The notes under the pieces were generated by a model. The model did not search any database. It was not told where the DNA came from and saw nothing but the letters and a program-made list of their open reading frames with translations. A program made the translations under genes and the position numbers. This document shows positions 1 through 5,586 of a stretch of 10,496 nucleotides of DNA, in pieces. Position 1 is the stretch's first letter. Each line of letters begins with the position of its first letter. Source of the stretch: Lentihominibacter excrementipullorum (GTDB taxonomy: Bacteria; Bacillota; Clostridia; Peptostreptococcales; Anaerovoracaceae); the NCBI GenBank assembly GCA_018713975.1, contig DVOB01000117.1, forward strand, positions 1-10,496, read 5' to 3'.

Positions 1-47
1 CCGAAAGGAAGAAGCGCGCCGACAGAGAAGATGCCTGCTGATTGGTC

Positions 48-76
48 TTGAATTAACCCTATGACAGGTATATAAT
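48..76 (+). promoter_or_regulatory. sigma-A type promoter of the yebC-family gene
   Basis: A TTGAAT -35 hexamer (48-53) is followed after exactly 17 bases by a perfect TATAAT -10 hexamer (71-76). Transcription should start near 83, giving a leader of about 30 bases that contains the TAGGAGGTG ribosome site at 101-109. The match and the spacing are seen directly; promoter activity is inferred. Confidence 0.8.
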
Positions 77-113
77 AAACAGGTGCATAAAATCAAAAGT
101 TAGGAGGTGTCTC

Positions 114-845
114 ATGGGAAGACACGGAACAATAGCAGGAAGAAAGGCGGCGCAGGATTCAAAAAGAGCTGCCATGTTTACCAAATATACCAGAGCCATC
201 ATCGTGGCGGCCAAGGCAGGAGGGGATCCCGATTATAACGCTACCCTCAGAGTGGCCATAGAAAAAGCCAAGGCCATAGGTATGCCTAATGATAATATAA
301 AGAGAGCCATAAAGAAGGGTACGGGAGAGCTGGCCGGAGAATCCTACGAGGAACTTTCATTCGAAGGTTACGGCGTAGGCGGTGTGGCTGTCATCGTCGA
401 GACGCTCACTGACAACAGGAACAGGACTACGTCCGCTGTACGATCTACCTTTGATAAAAACGGCGGGAATCTGGGGACGCCGGGATGCGTGTCCTACATG
501 TTCTCGAGAAAAGGCGTCATGATAATAGAGAAGACGGATGATATAGACGAGGATGCTCTCATGGAGGCGGCTCTCGAAGCCGGAGCCGATGATATGATCA
601 CCCATGACGACAGCTATGAGATCATCACATCGCCCGAAAGCTACACGGATGTTCACGGAGCACTCATCGACGCAGGATATGAGATGGTGGATTCCGATGT
701 GGAATACGTCCCTTCAATGGAGACGGCTCCTAAGGACGAGAAGGATCTGAAGGCTCTCAAGAAGATGATAGATACCCTTGAGGACAATGATGATGTTCAG
801 AAGGTATATCATAATTGCAGCGTGGATCTGGAGACAGTGGAATAG
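114..845 (+). CDS. yebC: YebC/TACO1 (PmpR) family protein
   Basis: A 243-residue protein, the usual length for the family. The N-terminus (MGRHGTIAGRKAAQDSKRA) is a variant of the family's basic opening, usually MSGHSKWxNIKHRK. It is followed by the highly conserved MPNDNIKRAIKKGTG block at residues 57-71 and the EGYGVGGVAVIVETLTDNRNR block at residues 84-104. The C-terminal half is acidic, as in other members. YebC proteins were long annotated as DNA-binding regulators (PmpR), and mitochondrial and bacterial members act as translation factors that relieve ribosome stalling; the paralogue type cannot be settled from sequence alone. The ATG at 114 is set by a strong TAGGAGGTG site 4 bases upstream. 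The gene has its own promoter and terminator, so it looks monocistronic. Confidence 0.95.
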   Translation: MGRHGTIAGRKAAQDSKRAAMFTKYTRAIIVAAKAGGDPDYNATLRVAIEKAKAIGMPNDNIKRAIKKGTGELAGESYEELSFEGYGVGGVAVIVETLTDNRNRTTSAVRSTFDKNGGNLGTPGCVSYMFSRKGVMIIEKTDDIDEDALMEAALEAGADDMITHDDSYEIITSPESYTDVHGALIDAGYEMVDSDVEYVPSMETAPKDEKDLKALKKMIDTLEDNDDVQKVYHNCSVDLETVE

Positions 846-865
846 ACAAGCTTATACGCAACCGC

Positions 866-904
866 AACTCCCTGTATGGCAAAATGCCGGCAGGGAGTTT
901 TTTT
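866..904 (+). terminator. intrinsic terminator of the yebC-family gene
   Basis: A 9-bp perfect stem, AACTCCCTG (866-874) with CAGGGAGTT (891-899), carries a nested GGC/GCC helix around an AAAAT loop. It is followed by an unbroken run of seven T (898-904). It begins 21 bases after the stop codon, so it is a textbook rho-independent terminator. Confidence 0.9.
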
Positions 905-912
905 GTATAAGG

Positions 913-931
913 AAAACCCCGTGTTGGACAC
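913..931. repeat. left half of interrupted palindromic target, including direct repeat copy 1
   Basis: GTGTTGGACAC at 921-931 is the left copy of an 11-bp direct repeat flanking the insertion sequence; the right copy is at 2591-2601. Outside it lies AAAACCCC (913-920), the complement of GGGGTTTT at 2602-2609. Joining the two flanks through one copy of the repeat restores a perfect palindrome with arms AAAACCCCGTGT and ACACGGGGTTTT around a TGG centre. The direct repeat is read as a target-site duplication. Its length fits the 10-13 bp known for the IS4 and IS231 subgroups. Confidence 0.85.
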
Positions 932-947
932 CAATGTCATTAAGTTA
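932..947 (+). repeat. left terminal inverted repeat of the IS4-family element
   Basis: CAATGTCATTAAGTTA is the exact reverse complement of 2575-2590; the match stops at the next base (C948 against the complement of 2574). It is the transposase-proximal 3' end of the element, because the gene reads leftward. Confidence 0.9.
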
Positions 948-1084
948 CGGCAGAAACAATAAGTATGAAATGACATGTTATGAATCATAAAATAGAAAAA
1001 TCAGATGTCTATCTATTTAGTACTTATTTTTTGCATGCTAAAATTGACAGATTAAAATCTGCCTGACTTTTATTTCTCTTTATT

Positions 1085-2410
1085 TTATGCTATTCTGTAT
1101 ACGAATTGTATTTTAGCCTTTAGCGGAGTCTTTTTTCTGGGATATCCTCTGTTTGGGCGAATCGGGGATAGATTTTTCCTGATTAACATTTCCGCAGCCG
1201 GAGGTGAAACACCTCCGGTCAAAAGGCTCTTTACAATGCAAACTGCATTTGAAAATCGTATCTTATATTCATATTTTCTTTTTCTTTGATGGATTTCTAC
1301 ACATTGAGAGACAACAACCGTCATGTTATGCATAATCAATGCAGCATAAATTTCCTGTGTTACAAAGCAACTCTTTTTTGAATGGAATTTCAACATCCCT
1401 ACGATATATTTCAAATCTCTGAAAGAAGTTTCTATTCCCCATCTCATAGAGTAAATTTCTTTTAACTTATATGGTGGAAATTTATCTGAAGGCAGATTCG
1501 TCAACAACATTTCGTATTGATTTTCTCTGATTTTAATTCTTAATATCCTGAATTTCAGTATGAAGAATACTGCAGACTCATTTTTCTTTGAGGGCGGAAG
1601 ATAGTCAAAGTGAACATGTGAGGGAAGCCATCTGTATTTGTTTTTATAGCGCTTTGCCAGGGTTTTTATTTCAAGGCTGCCTTTCCTGGTCAGCGAAAGC
1701 TCTGTATACATATCAAATTCATCTTTATCTGGAAGTTCTAATCCATCAGCAATTCCAAAAGAGCCTTGTTCTTTTATCCTCATCACATATTTATGATCCG
1801 CCTGTTGAATATGCGCGATATTATTATACGCTTCATAGCCTCTGTCACATACAAGGATCATATCAGCAGGCGATGAGCGTTCAAGCATTTCAATCAGTGC
1901 ACGATCTTCATTCTGATTTCGATATTTCTGTACAACAGCATCCAGAAATGTTCCTTGCATAATGTCCCAAAATGCATTGAGATGAAATTCATTATGGAAA
2001 TGTTCATCTGCTCTTGATTGAACGAAAGAATCTTTATCTTCCGGATTATTTGGTACATGGATATGGCTGCCGTCTACAGCAATGAGACGATAACCATCAT
2101 AGCGGCAATCCCTGTCAAAAGTACTATTAAGTTCTTGAAAAAGATAAGGAAATGCGTTTTCAGAGAGTTTTGCACGCTGCTGTATGAATGCAGAAGCGGA
2201 TGGTGAATCAGGGGAAAACTGATGGATTTTCAACAATTCATTGGTAAGGGATCCTCCGTTTAATGAAAGGATGGAGCGTATGACACTTTCAAAATTTTGT
2301 TTACGATTACGAGAAAAATCTCTTCCTGGACAATTACAAAATTCTGATTTACGCTTTGCAAATTTACTGATTTCATAGTTGAATTTACAGACAATATCTT
2401 TTATGCTCAT
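1085..2410 (-). CDS. IS4-family DDE transposase
   Basis: A 441-residue protein that cuts and joins DNA at the element's ends with an RNase H-fold DDE domain. The first catalytic aspartate is D113 in IAVDGSH, the second D189 in LVCDRGY. The glutamate E327 sits in YSMRWGIETSFRDLK, a perfect IS4-family YREK signature: Y320, R323, E327 and K334 with spacings 2, 3 and 6. A beta-strand-rich insertion between the second D and the E is expected for this family. The ATG at 2410 is chosen because AAGGAGG lies 6 bases upstream of it. The frame stays open back to a GTG at 2500, but that start has no ribosome site and would run through the leader hairpins. No frameshift or stop is present, so the enzyme is probably functional. 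Confidence 0.95.
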   Translation of the reverse strand: MSIKDIVCKFNYEISKFAKRKSEFCNCPGRDFSRNRKQNFESVIRSILSLNGGSLTNELLKIHQFSPDSPSASAFIQQRAKLSENAFPYLFQELNSTFDRDCRYDGYRLIAVDGSHIHVPNNPEDKDSFVQSRADEHFHNEFHLNAFWDIMQGTFLDAVVQKYRNQNEDRALIEMLERSSPADMILVCDRGYEAYNNIAHIQQADHKYVMRIKEQGSFGIADGLELPDKDEFDMYTELSLTRKGSLEIKTLAKRYKNKYRWLPSHVHFDYLPPSKKNESAVFFILKFRILRIKIRENQYEMLLTNLPSDKFPPYKLKEIYSMRWGIETSFRDLKYIVGMLKFHSKKSCFVTQEIYAALIMHNMTVVVSQCVEIHQRKRKYEYKIRFSNAVCIVKSLLTGGVSPPAAEMLIRKNLSPIRPNRGYPRKKTPLKAKIQFVYRIA

Positions 2411-2420
2411 ATGATTCCTC

Positions 2421-2452
2421 CTTGTAAACAGATACTGATTTCCATTTACAAG
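2421..2452 (-). promoter_or_regulatory. transposase leader hairpin touching the ribosome-binding site
   Basis: In transposase mRNA sense, CTTGTAAA (2452-2445) pairs perfectly with TTTACAAG (2428-2421) across a 16-base loop. The AAG of the AAGGAGG ribosome site (2423-2417) is part of the 3' arm, so folding would partly mask the site. Hairpins that hide the start site from read-through transcripts are known in IS10 and IS50 of the same family; that this one does so is inferred. Confidence 0.5.
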
Positions 2453-2496
2453 GGCCGATTTTATCTTCCGGATCGAAGAATCTGATAAAATCGGCC
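2453..2496 (-). promoter_or_regulatory. 13-bp perfect stem-loop in the transposase leader
   Basis: GGCCGATTTTATC (2453-2465) is the exact complement of GATAAAATCGGCC (2484-2496) around an 18-base loop. It directly abuts the hairpin over the ribosome site and lies 43-86 bases upstream of the start codon. No T-run follows on the minus strand, so it is not a terminator. A role in controlling transposase expression or transcript stability is inferred. Confidence 0.5.
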
Positions 2497-2530
2497 ACAC
2501 AAATCATGGCTATTGTCAACGCTTTTCAAA

Positions 2531-2566
2531 AGAAAAATCCCATATTTTTCAATCTGGGATTTTTCT
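2531..2566 (-). terminator. terminator-like hairpin at the right end of the insertion sequence
   Basis: AGAAAAATCCCA (2531-2542) pairs perfectly over 12 bp with TGGGATTTTTCT (2555-2566). On the minus strand the arm ends TGGGATTTTTCT and runs on into TTTG, which resembles a weak intrinsic terminator. It sits between the IS end and the transposase gene, where it would stop transcripts entering from outside. The stem has only four G-C pairs, so strength is uncertain. The near-symmetry would allow action in both directions. Confidence 0.45.
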
Positions 2567-2574
2567 ATATTCCT

Positions 2575-2590
2575 TAACTTAATGACATTG
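2575..2590 (-). repeat. right terminal inverted repeat of the IS4-family element
   Basis: TAACTTAATGACATTG is the exact reverse complement of the left end at 932-947. It marks the transposase-start end of the element. Confidence 0.9.
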
Positions 2591-2609
2591 GTGTTGGACA
2601 CGGGGTTTT
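2591..2609. repeat. right half of interrupted palindromic target, including direct repeat copy 2
   Basis: GTGTTGGACAC (2591-2601) is an exact copy of 921-931 in the same orientation, followed by GGGGTTTT (2602-2609). It completes the palindrome whose left half is at 913-931. Confidence 0.85.
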
Positions 2610-2659
2610 GCGTTGATCGAACAGATTCCCATTTCTCAAGAAAACTTTCATAAAAGGTA

Positions 2660-2688
2660 TTGACAAATCCTGATATATCTTATATATT
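2660..2688 (+). promoter_or_regulatory. promoter of the gntR-ABC operon
   Basis: A perfect TTGACA (2660-2665) and TATATT (2683-2688) are separated by exactly 17 bases in an AT-rich stretch. The expected start site is near 2695, inside the palindromic operator that follows. The leader to the first start codon is about 110 bases and holds no other gene. Confidence 0.85.
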
Positions 2689-2690
2689 AT

Positions 2691-2716
2691 TATTGTTCTA
2701 AGCACATAGGACAATA
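2691..2716 (+). promoter_or_regulatory. palindromic operator, probably for the GntR repressor
   Basis: Arms TATTGTTCTA (2691-2700) and TAGGACAATA (2707-2716) are complementary at 9 of 10 positions around a 6-base spacer. The site begins 2 bases after the -10 hexamer and covers the expected transcription start, the classic place for a repressor. The first gene of the operon encodes a YtrA-type GntR protein, a family that normally represses its own operon; the pairing of protein and site is inferred. The right arm's ACAATA recurs 8 bases downstream (2719-2724), with a partial third copy. Confidence 0.65.
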
Positions 2717-2804
2717 TGACAATAAGACAAGGCCGGATGTGCAGCGGCGACGAGAGGAACAACATATGAAGAAAGTAGAAAAATGAGATGGAGGGGGGTA
2801 ATGT

Positions 2805-3173
2805 ATGGAGTGGAAGCTAGACGACAGCAGGCCTATATGGCCGCAGCTGAAGGAGCAGCTTATCATCGCCATAGTTGCCGGCGAGTACAACATGGGCGGA
2901 TCATTTCCGACTGTGAGAGAGCTGGCGGAAGATGCGGGAGTCAACCGCAATACCATGCAGCGCGCGCTCAGTGAGCTGGAGCACGATGGATTCGTGACGA
3001 CTAACAGGACGGCCGGAAGGACCGTCACAACGGATGAAGGGCTGGTGACGAGGATGAAGGAAAGTATCGCTAAGAAGAGCATAGAGAAATTCATAAAGGA
3101 AATGGCTGCCATAGGATACAGCGCTGACGATGTTGTCAAAATGATAAAAGAAAGAGGGGAAGAAGACAAATGA
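2805..3173 (+). CDS. GntR family transcriptional regulator, YtrA subfamily
   Basis: A 122-residue DNA-binding repressor. A GntR winged helix-turn-helix covers residues 10-75: it opens PIWPQLKEQL, then carries the diagnostic SFPTVRELAEDAGVNRNTMQ recognition region and the ELEHDGFV wing approach. Only about 45 residues follow, the hallmark of the YtrA subfamily, which has no large ligand domain and sits ahead of ABC transporter genes. The ATG at 2805 follows a GGAGGGGGG ribosome site (2790-2798) by 6 bases. The stop overlaps the start of the ATPase gene (ATGA), so the two are translationally coupled. It is expected to bind the palindrome at 2691-2716 and autoregulate the operon. The inducer is unknown; in related modules it is often a cell-wall antibiotic or envelope stress. 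Confidence 0.92.
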   Translation: MEWKLDDSRPIWPQLKEQLIIAIVAGEYNMGGSFPTVRELAEDAGVNRNTMQRALSELEHDGFVTTNRTAGRTVTTDEGLVTRMKESIAKKSIEKFIKEMAAIGYSADDVVKMIKERGEEDK

Positions 3174-3907
3174 GAACTGGAAAGCTTGTGGAATGTTACG
3201 ATGTCAGCAAAGCTTTCAGCGGGAAGCTGGCTCTTGACAGAGTCAACCTCAGCGTAGGACGTGGAAAAGTCATAGGGCTTCTCGGTCCTAACGAAAGCGG
3301 GAAGACGACGCTGATAAAGCTGATGAACGGGCTCATACGGCCCACAAAAGGGGATATCTATATAGACGGCAAGAAGCCGGGCGTCTACACCAAGTCCATA
3401 GTCAGCTATCTGCCTGACAGGACGTATTTCGCCGACTGGATGACAACCAGGGACATGGTGAACATGTTCAGCGAGTTTTACGACGACTTTGACAGGTACA
3501 AGGCCGAGAAGATGTGCGCGTCTCTCAACATAAGCATGGGCGACAGGATAAAGACCATGTCCAAGGGAACAAAGGAAAAAGTCCAGCTGATACTGGTAAT
3601 GAGCAGGAAGGCGGATCTGTATCTGCTGGATGAACCTATCGCGGGAGTCGATCCGGCAGCCAGAGACTATATCCTCACCACCATCATCAACAACTACAAC
3701 GAGGAGGGTACGGTGGTCATCTCCACCCATCTCATCTCGGACATAGAGAGGATACTGGACGAGGTGATATTCATCAGGGACGGCAAGATGGTGAGACATG
3801 AATCGGTAGACGATATCAAAGAGAAAGAAGGCAAATCGATAGATGATGTGTTCAAGGACACATTCAGGATGATGCCGTTTACGGAGGTGAGTGCCAATGA
3901 CAGGTAA
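3170..3907 (+). CDS. ABC transporter ATP-binding protein (YtrB/BcrA-like)
   Basis: A 245-residue cytoplasmic ATPase that would drive the membrane protein encoded next. The P-loop GPNESGKTT is at residues 39-47, Walker B with its catalytic glutamate (LYLLDEP) at 150-156, the D-loop just after, and the switch histidine H187 in ISTHL. The signature region is MSKGTKEK (130-137) instead of LSGGQ, a form usual for YtrB/BcrA-like ATPases. The Q-loop position reads SYLPDRTYF, without the usual glutamine. The P-loop has NES where the group usually has NGA; the GxxxxGKT frame is kept. The gene overlaps gntR by 4 bases and the permease gene by 11. The substrate cannot be read from sequence; peptide-antibiotic export or envelope homeostasis is the usual theme. 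Confidence 0.92.
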   Translation: MRTGKLVECYDVSKAFSGKLALDRVNLSVGRGKVIGLLGPNESGKTTLIKLMNGLIRPTKGDIYIDGKKPGVYTKSIVSYLPDRTYFADWMTTRDMVNMFSEFYDDFDRYKAEKMCASLNISMGDRIKTMSKGTKEKVQLILVMSRKADLYLLDEPIAGVDPAARDYILTTIINNYNEEGTVVISTHLISDIERILDEVIFIRDGKMVRHESVDDIKEKEGKSIDDVFKDTFRMMPFTEVSANDR

Positions 3908-4730
3908 ATTGATGAAATATGAGATCAAGTCGAGTATGAAGTTGATGGCTGTCATCTGGGCGGCCCTTATAGCAGCCAGCCTGCTGTTCAGTCTCAGCCT
4001 TCACGTGTTGACTGATATAGCTGTGGAAAGACCGGGAGGCGGGATCTCCTTTGCCATCGGGATCTTTGAGTTCATAACGGGACTGATGTACTTTGCGGTC
4101 TTCGTGGCGCTGATAGTGGCGACTCTGGTCATAGTGATAATGAGATTCTACAAGGGGCTTCTGGGAGACGAGGGATATCTGATGCACACTCTGCCGGTGA
4201 AGCCGTGGCAGCTGATAACATCAAAAGGCATCATAGCGGCGCTGATAGTGATGATAAGTGTGCTGGTAGCCTTCCTCTCCATCCTGGTGCTGGCCGGAGT
4301 CAGCGGACTTGAGATGATACCTAAGGTGTTTGGGGCGCTGGGAGCTATCTGGGAGGAAGAACCGAGGATGGTGCTTGTCATCGTTGAAGCGATAATATTG
4401 CTGGTCCTGAGCGTCCTGAAAAGCGTATACCAGATATACGCGGCACTGGCCATCGGGCAACTGGCCAACAAGCACAGGATACTCCTTTCACTGGGAGCTT
4501 ATATCGGTATATCCATGATAATGAGTATACTGTTCCTGCTCATCGTGGCCGCCTCAGACAGTGTCGGGACCATATCGTGGCTGTCGGTGTTCATCGCCAA
4601 TAACGACAGTGATCCGTTCGCCATCAGTCAGATGGCCATAGGGATAATGTTCGTGCTGACAGCCGTACAGCTGGCAGCCTTCCACGTGGTGACGGAGAGG
4701 ATACTGTCGCTGAAGCTGAACCTTCAGTGA
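3897..4730 (+). CDS. ABC transporter permease, six-helix membrane protein of the GntR operon
   Basis: A 277-residue, strongly hydrophobic protein. By eye it has six membrane segments, roughly at residues 14-36, 52-90 (two helices), 110-135, 155-180, 190-222 and 240-265. Charged stretches lie between them, including YKGLLGDEGYLMHTLPVKPWQL in the first cytoplasmic loop. That Y-L-M-H-T-L-P-V block is familiar from permeases of YtrA-type operons and may contact the ATPase. The ATG at 3897 is preferred over an in-frame GTG at 3891, because the GGAGGTGA ribosome site (3883-3890) touches the GTG but is 6 bases from the ATG. Together with the ATPase it would form a homodimeric exporter. The exact family is less certain than its role as membrane partner. 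Confidence 0.85.
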   Translation: MTGKLMKYEIKSSMKLMAVIWAALIAASLLFSLSLHVLTDIAVERPGGGISFAIGIFEFITGLMYFAVFVALIVATLVIVIMRFYKGLLGDEGYLMHTLPVKPWQLITSKGIIAALIVMISVLVAFLSILVLAGVSGLEMIPKVFGALGAIWEEEPRMVLVIVEAIILLVLSVLKSVYQIYAALAIGQLANKHRILLSLGAYIGISMIMSILFLLIVAASDSVGTISWLSVFIANNDSDPFAISQMAIGIMFVLTAVQLAAFHVVTERILSLKLNLQ

Positions 4731-4770
4731 GAGGAATGAGGAGCCAATAAGATAAGATATAAGCCATATA

Positions 4771-4823
4771 TGAGAAGGCGCCGCGCCCGGAAACCGGAAA
4801 GGGAGCGGCGCTTTCTCATTTTT
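4771..4823 (+). terminator. intrinsic terminator of the gntR-ABC operon
   Basis: A 14-bp stem with one G-T pair joins TGAGAAGGCGCCGC (4771-4784) to GCGGCGCTTTCTCA (4805-4818), followed by TTTTT (4819-4823). The loop carries CCGG repeats. It lies 40 bases after the permease stop and separates this operon from the two-component genes. Confidence 0.9.
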
Positions 4824-4872
4824 GCCGTGCAGTCATGCGCTGATATAAGTGTTCGCGCTGTTGCTTATGCCG

Positions 4873-4881
4873 TGGTATAAT
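4873..4881 (+). promoter_or_regulatory. extended -10 promoter of the two-component operon
   Basis: TG at 4873-4874, one base, then a perfect TATAAT (4876-4881) form an extended -10 element. At the -35 position only a poor TTCGCG (4852-4857) is visible, which fits the known rule that TGn can replace a good -35. The expected start is near 4888, leaving a short leader with the GGAGGTG ribosome site at 4904-4910. No copy of the TTACA-N4-TGTAA box is present here. Confidence 0.65.
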
Positions 4882-4914
4882 GAGTGCGATATGGAAATGA
4901 GCCGGAGGTGACAG

Positions 4915-5586
4915 ATGACAGAATATATCATCATAACTGAAGATGACAGGGCTCTGGCCAGGGGGCTGGAGCGGGCGCTGGACAAAGAGGGCCGGGACAT
5001 CACGCTGTGCGCTGGTCTGGATGAAGCGAGGACGGCGCTGGAGACGGGAAATTGCGATTTGATGATTCTCGATGTCAATCTCCCTGATGGCAGCGGATTT
5101 GACTTCCTGCGGGAGATAAGGGAGAAAAGCGATGTTCCGGTGATGATGCTGACGGTCAACGATATGGAAGCCGATATCGTTTCAGGCCTTGAGGCAGGAG
5201 CTGACGATTACATGACGAAGCCGTTCAGTCTGGCTGTGCTGCGGGCCCGGGTCAACACGTTGCTCAGGAGACGCCGACGTGTCAGGAGAGCGGTCCGCAT
5301 CGACGGATACAGCTTTGATTTCGACGCTATGGAGTTTTTCCACGAAGGAAGACGTGTGGAGCTGAGCAAAACCGAACAGCGTCTGCTGCGGGCCCTTGTG
5401 GACAATGCCGGGACTGCTCTCACGAGAGGGCAGTTAGTGGACAGGATATGGACCGATGGAGCGGAATATGTGGATGAAAACGCTCTTTCTGTTGCTGTGA
5501 AAAGATTACGCGACAAGCTGGAAGCGTCGAAATATATAAAGACGGTCTATGGGATCGGATATAAATGGGAGGGAAAAGATGGGTAG
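4915..5586 (+). CDS. OmpR/PhoB-family response regulator
   Basis: A 223-residue cytoplasmic transcription factor with two domains. The receiver covers residues 3-118: acidic pair D10-D11, phosphoacceptor D53 in MILDVNLPDGSG, T80, and K102 in DDYMTKPF, so all catalytic positions are present. The winged-helix output domain covers about residues 125-220. It has the LSKTEQRLLRALVDNAG helix, the DENALSVAVKRLRDKL recognition helix and the closing TVYGIGYKW hairpin. The stop codon lies inside the start of the kinase gene, an 8-base overlap that gives coupled synthesis of partners. Its likely target is the perfect TTACA-N4-TGTAA palindrome at 6554-6567 upstream of the MacB-type transporter genes. This assignment rests on the motif and on gene order. 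Confidence 0.95.
   Translation: MTEYIIITEDDRALARGLERALDKEGRDITLCAGLDEARTALETGNCDLMILDVNLPDGSGFDFLREIREKSDVPVMMLTVNDMEADIVSGLEAGADDYMTKPFSLAVLRARVNTLLRRRRRVRRAVRIDGYSFDFDAMEFFHEGRRVELSKTEQRLLRALVDNAGTALTRGQLVDRIWTDGAEYVDENALSVAVKRLRDKLEASKYIKTVYGIGYKWEGKDG

Larger units (their letters stand above)
932..2590 (-). mobile_element. intact IS4-family insertion sequence (1,659 bp)
   Basis: The element has perfect 16-bp terminal inverted repeats (932-947 and 2575-2590) that begin CAATGTCATTAAGTTA. It carries one uninterrupted transposase gene on the minus strand, about 140 bp of non-coding sequence at the left end, and a structured leader of about 160 bp at the right end. An identical 11-bp direct repeat flanks it on both sides. 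The block is clearly more AT-rich than the surrounding genes. Intact ends, an open transposase frame and an unmutated target duplication all point to a recent, probably still mobile copy. It lies between the yebC terminator and the promoter of the gntR operon and disrupts neither. Confidence 0.92.

Noticed and set aside
1..47. Possible 3' end of an upstream gene; one frame reads basic residues and stops at 39-41.
   Set aside because: Only about 12 codons are visible, all three frames close within 63 bases and no family can be recognised.
913..947. 35-bp terminal inverted repeats for the insertion sequence.
   Set aside because: The central mismatch is exactly a direct repeat of GTGTTGGACAC. 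A palindromic target duplication outside 16-bp ends explains every base and gives the duplication length typical of the family.
1048..1061. CAGATT/AATCTG inverted repeat as a transposase terminator.
   Set aside because: The arms are 5-6 bp with a 2-4 base loop and no clear T-run on the minus strand; too weak to call.
2491..2519. TTGACA on the minus strand (2519-2514) as a transposase promoter.
   Set aside because: At 16-18 bases spacing the -10 position reads GGCCGA or neighbours, with no usable hexamer. The true promoter could not be fixed.
2690..3955. Long open frame on the minus strand (421 codons).
   Set aside because: It lies antisense to the gntR and ATPase genes, has no ribosome site and its product is low-complexity (His/Ser/Leu-rich) with no recognisable domain. 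It is a codon-bias shadow.
4861..4881. TTGCTT (4861) as -35 of the two-component promoter.
   Set aside because: The spacer to TATAAT would be only 9 bases; the extended -10 reading is better.
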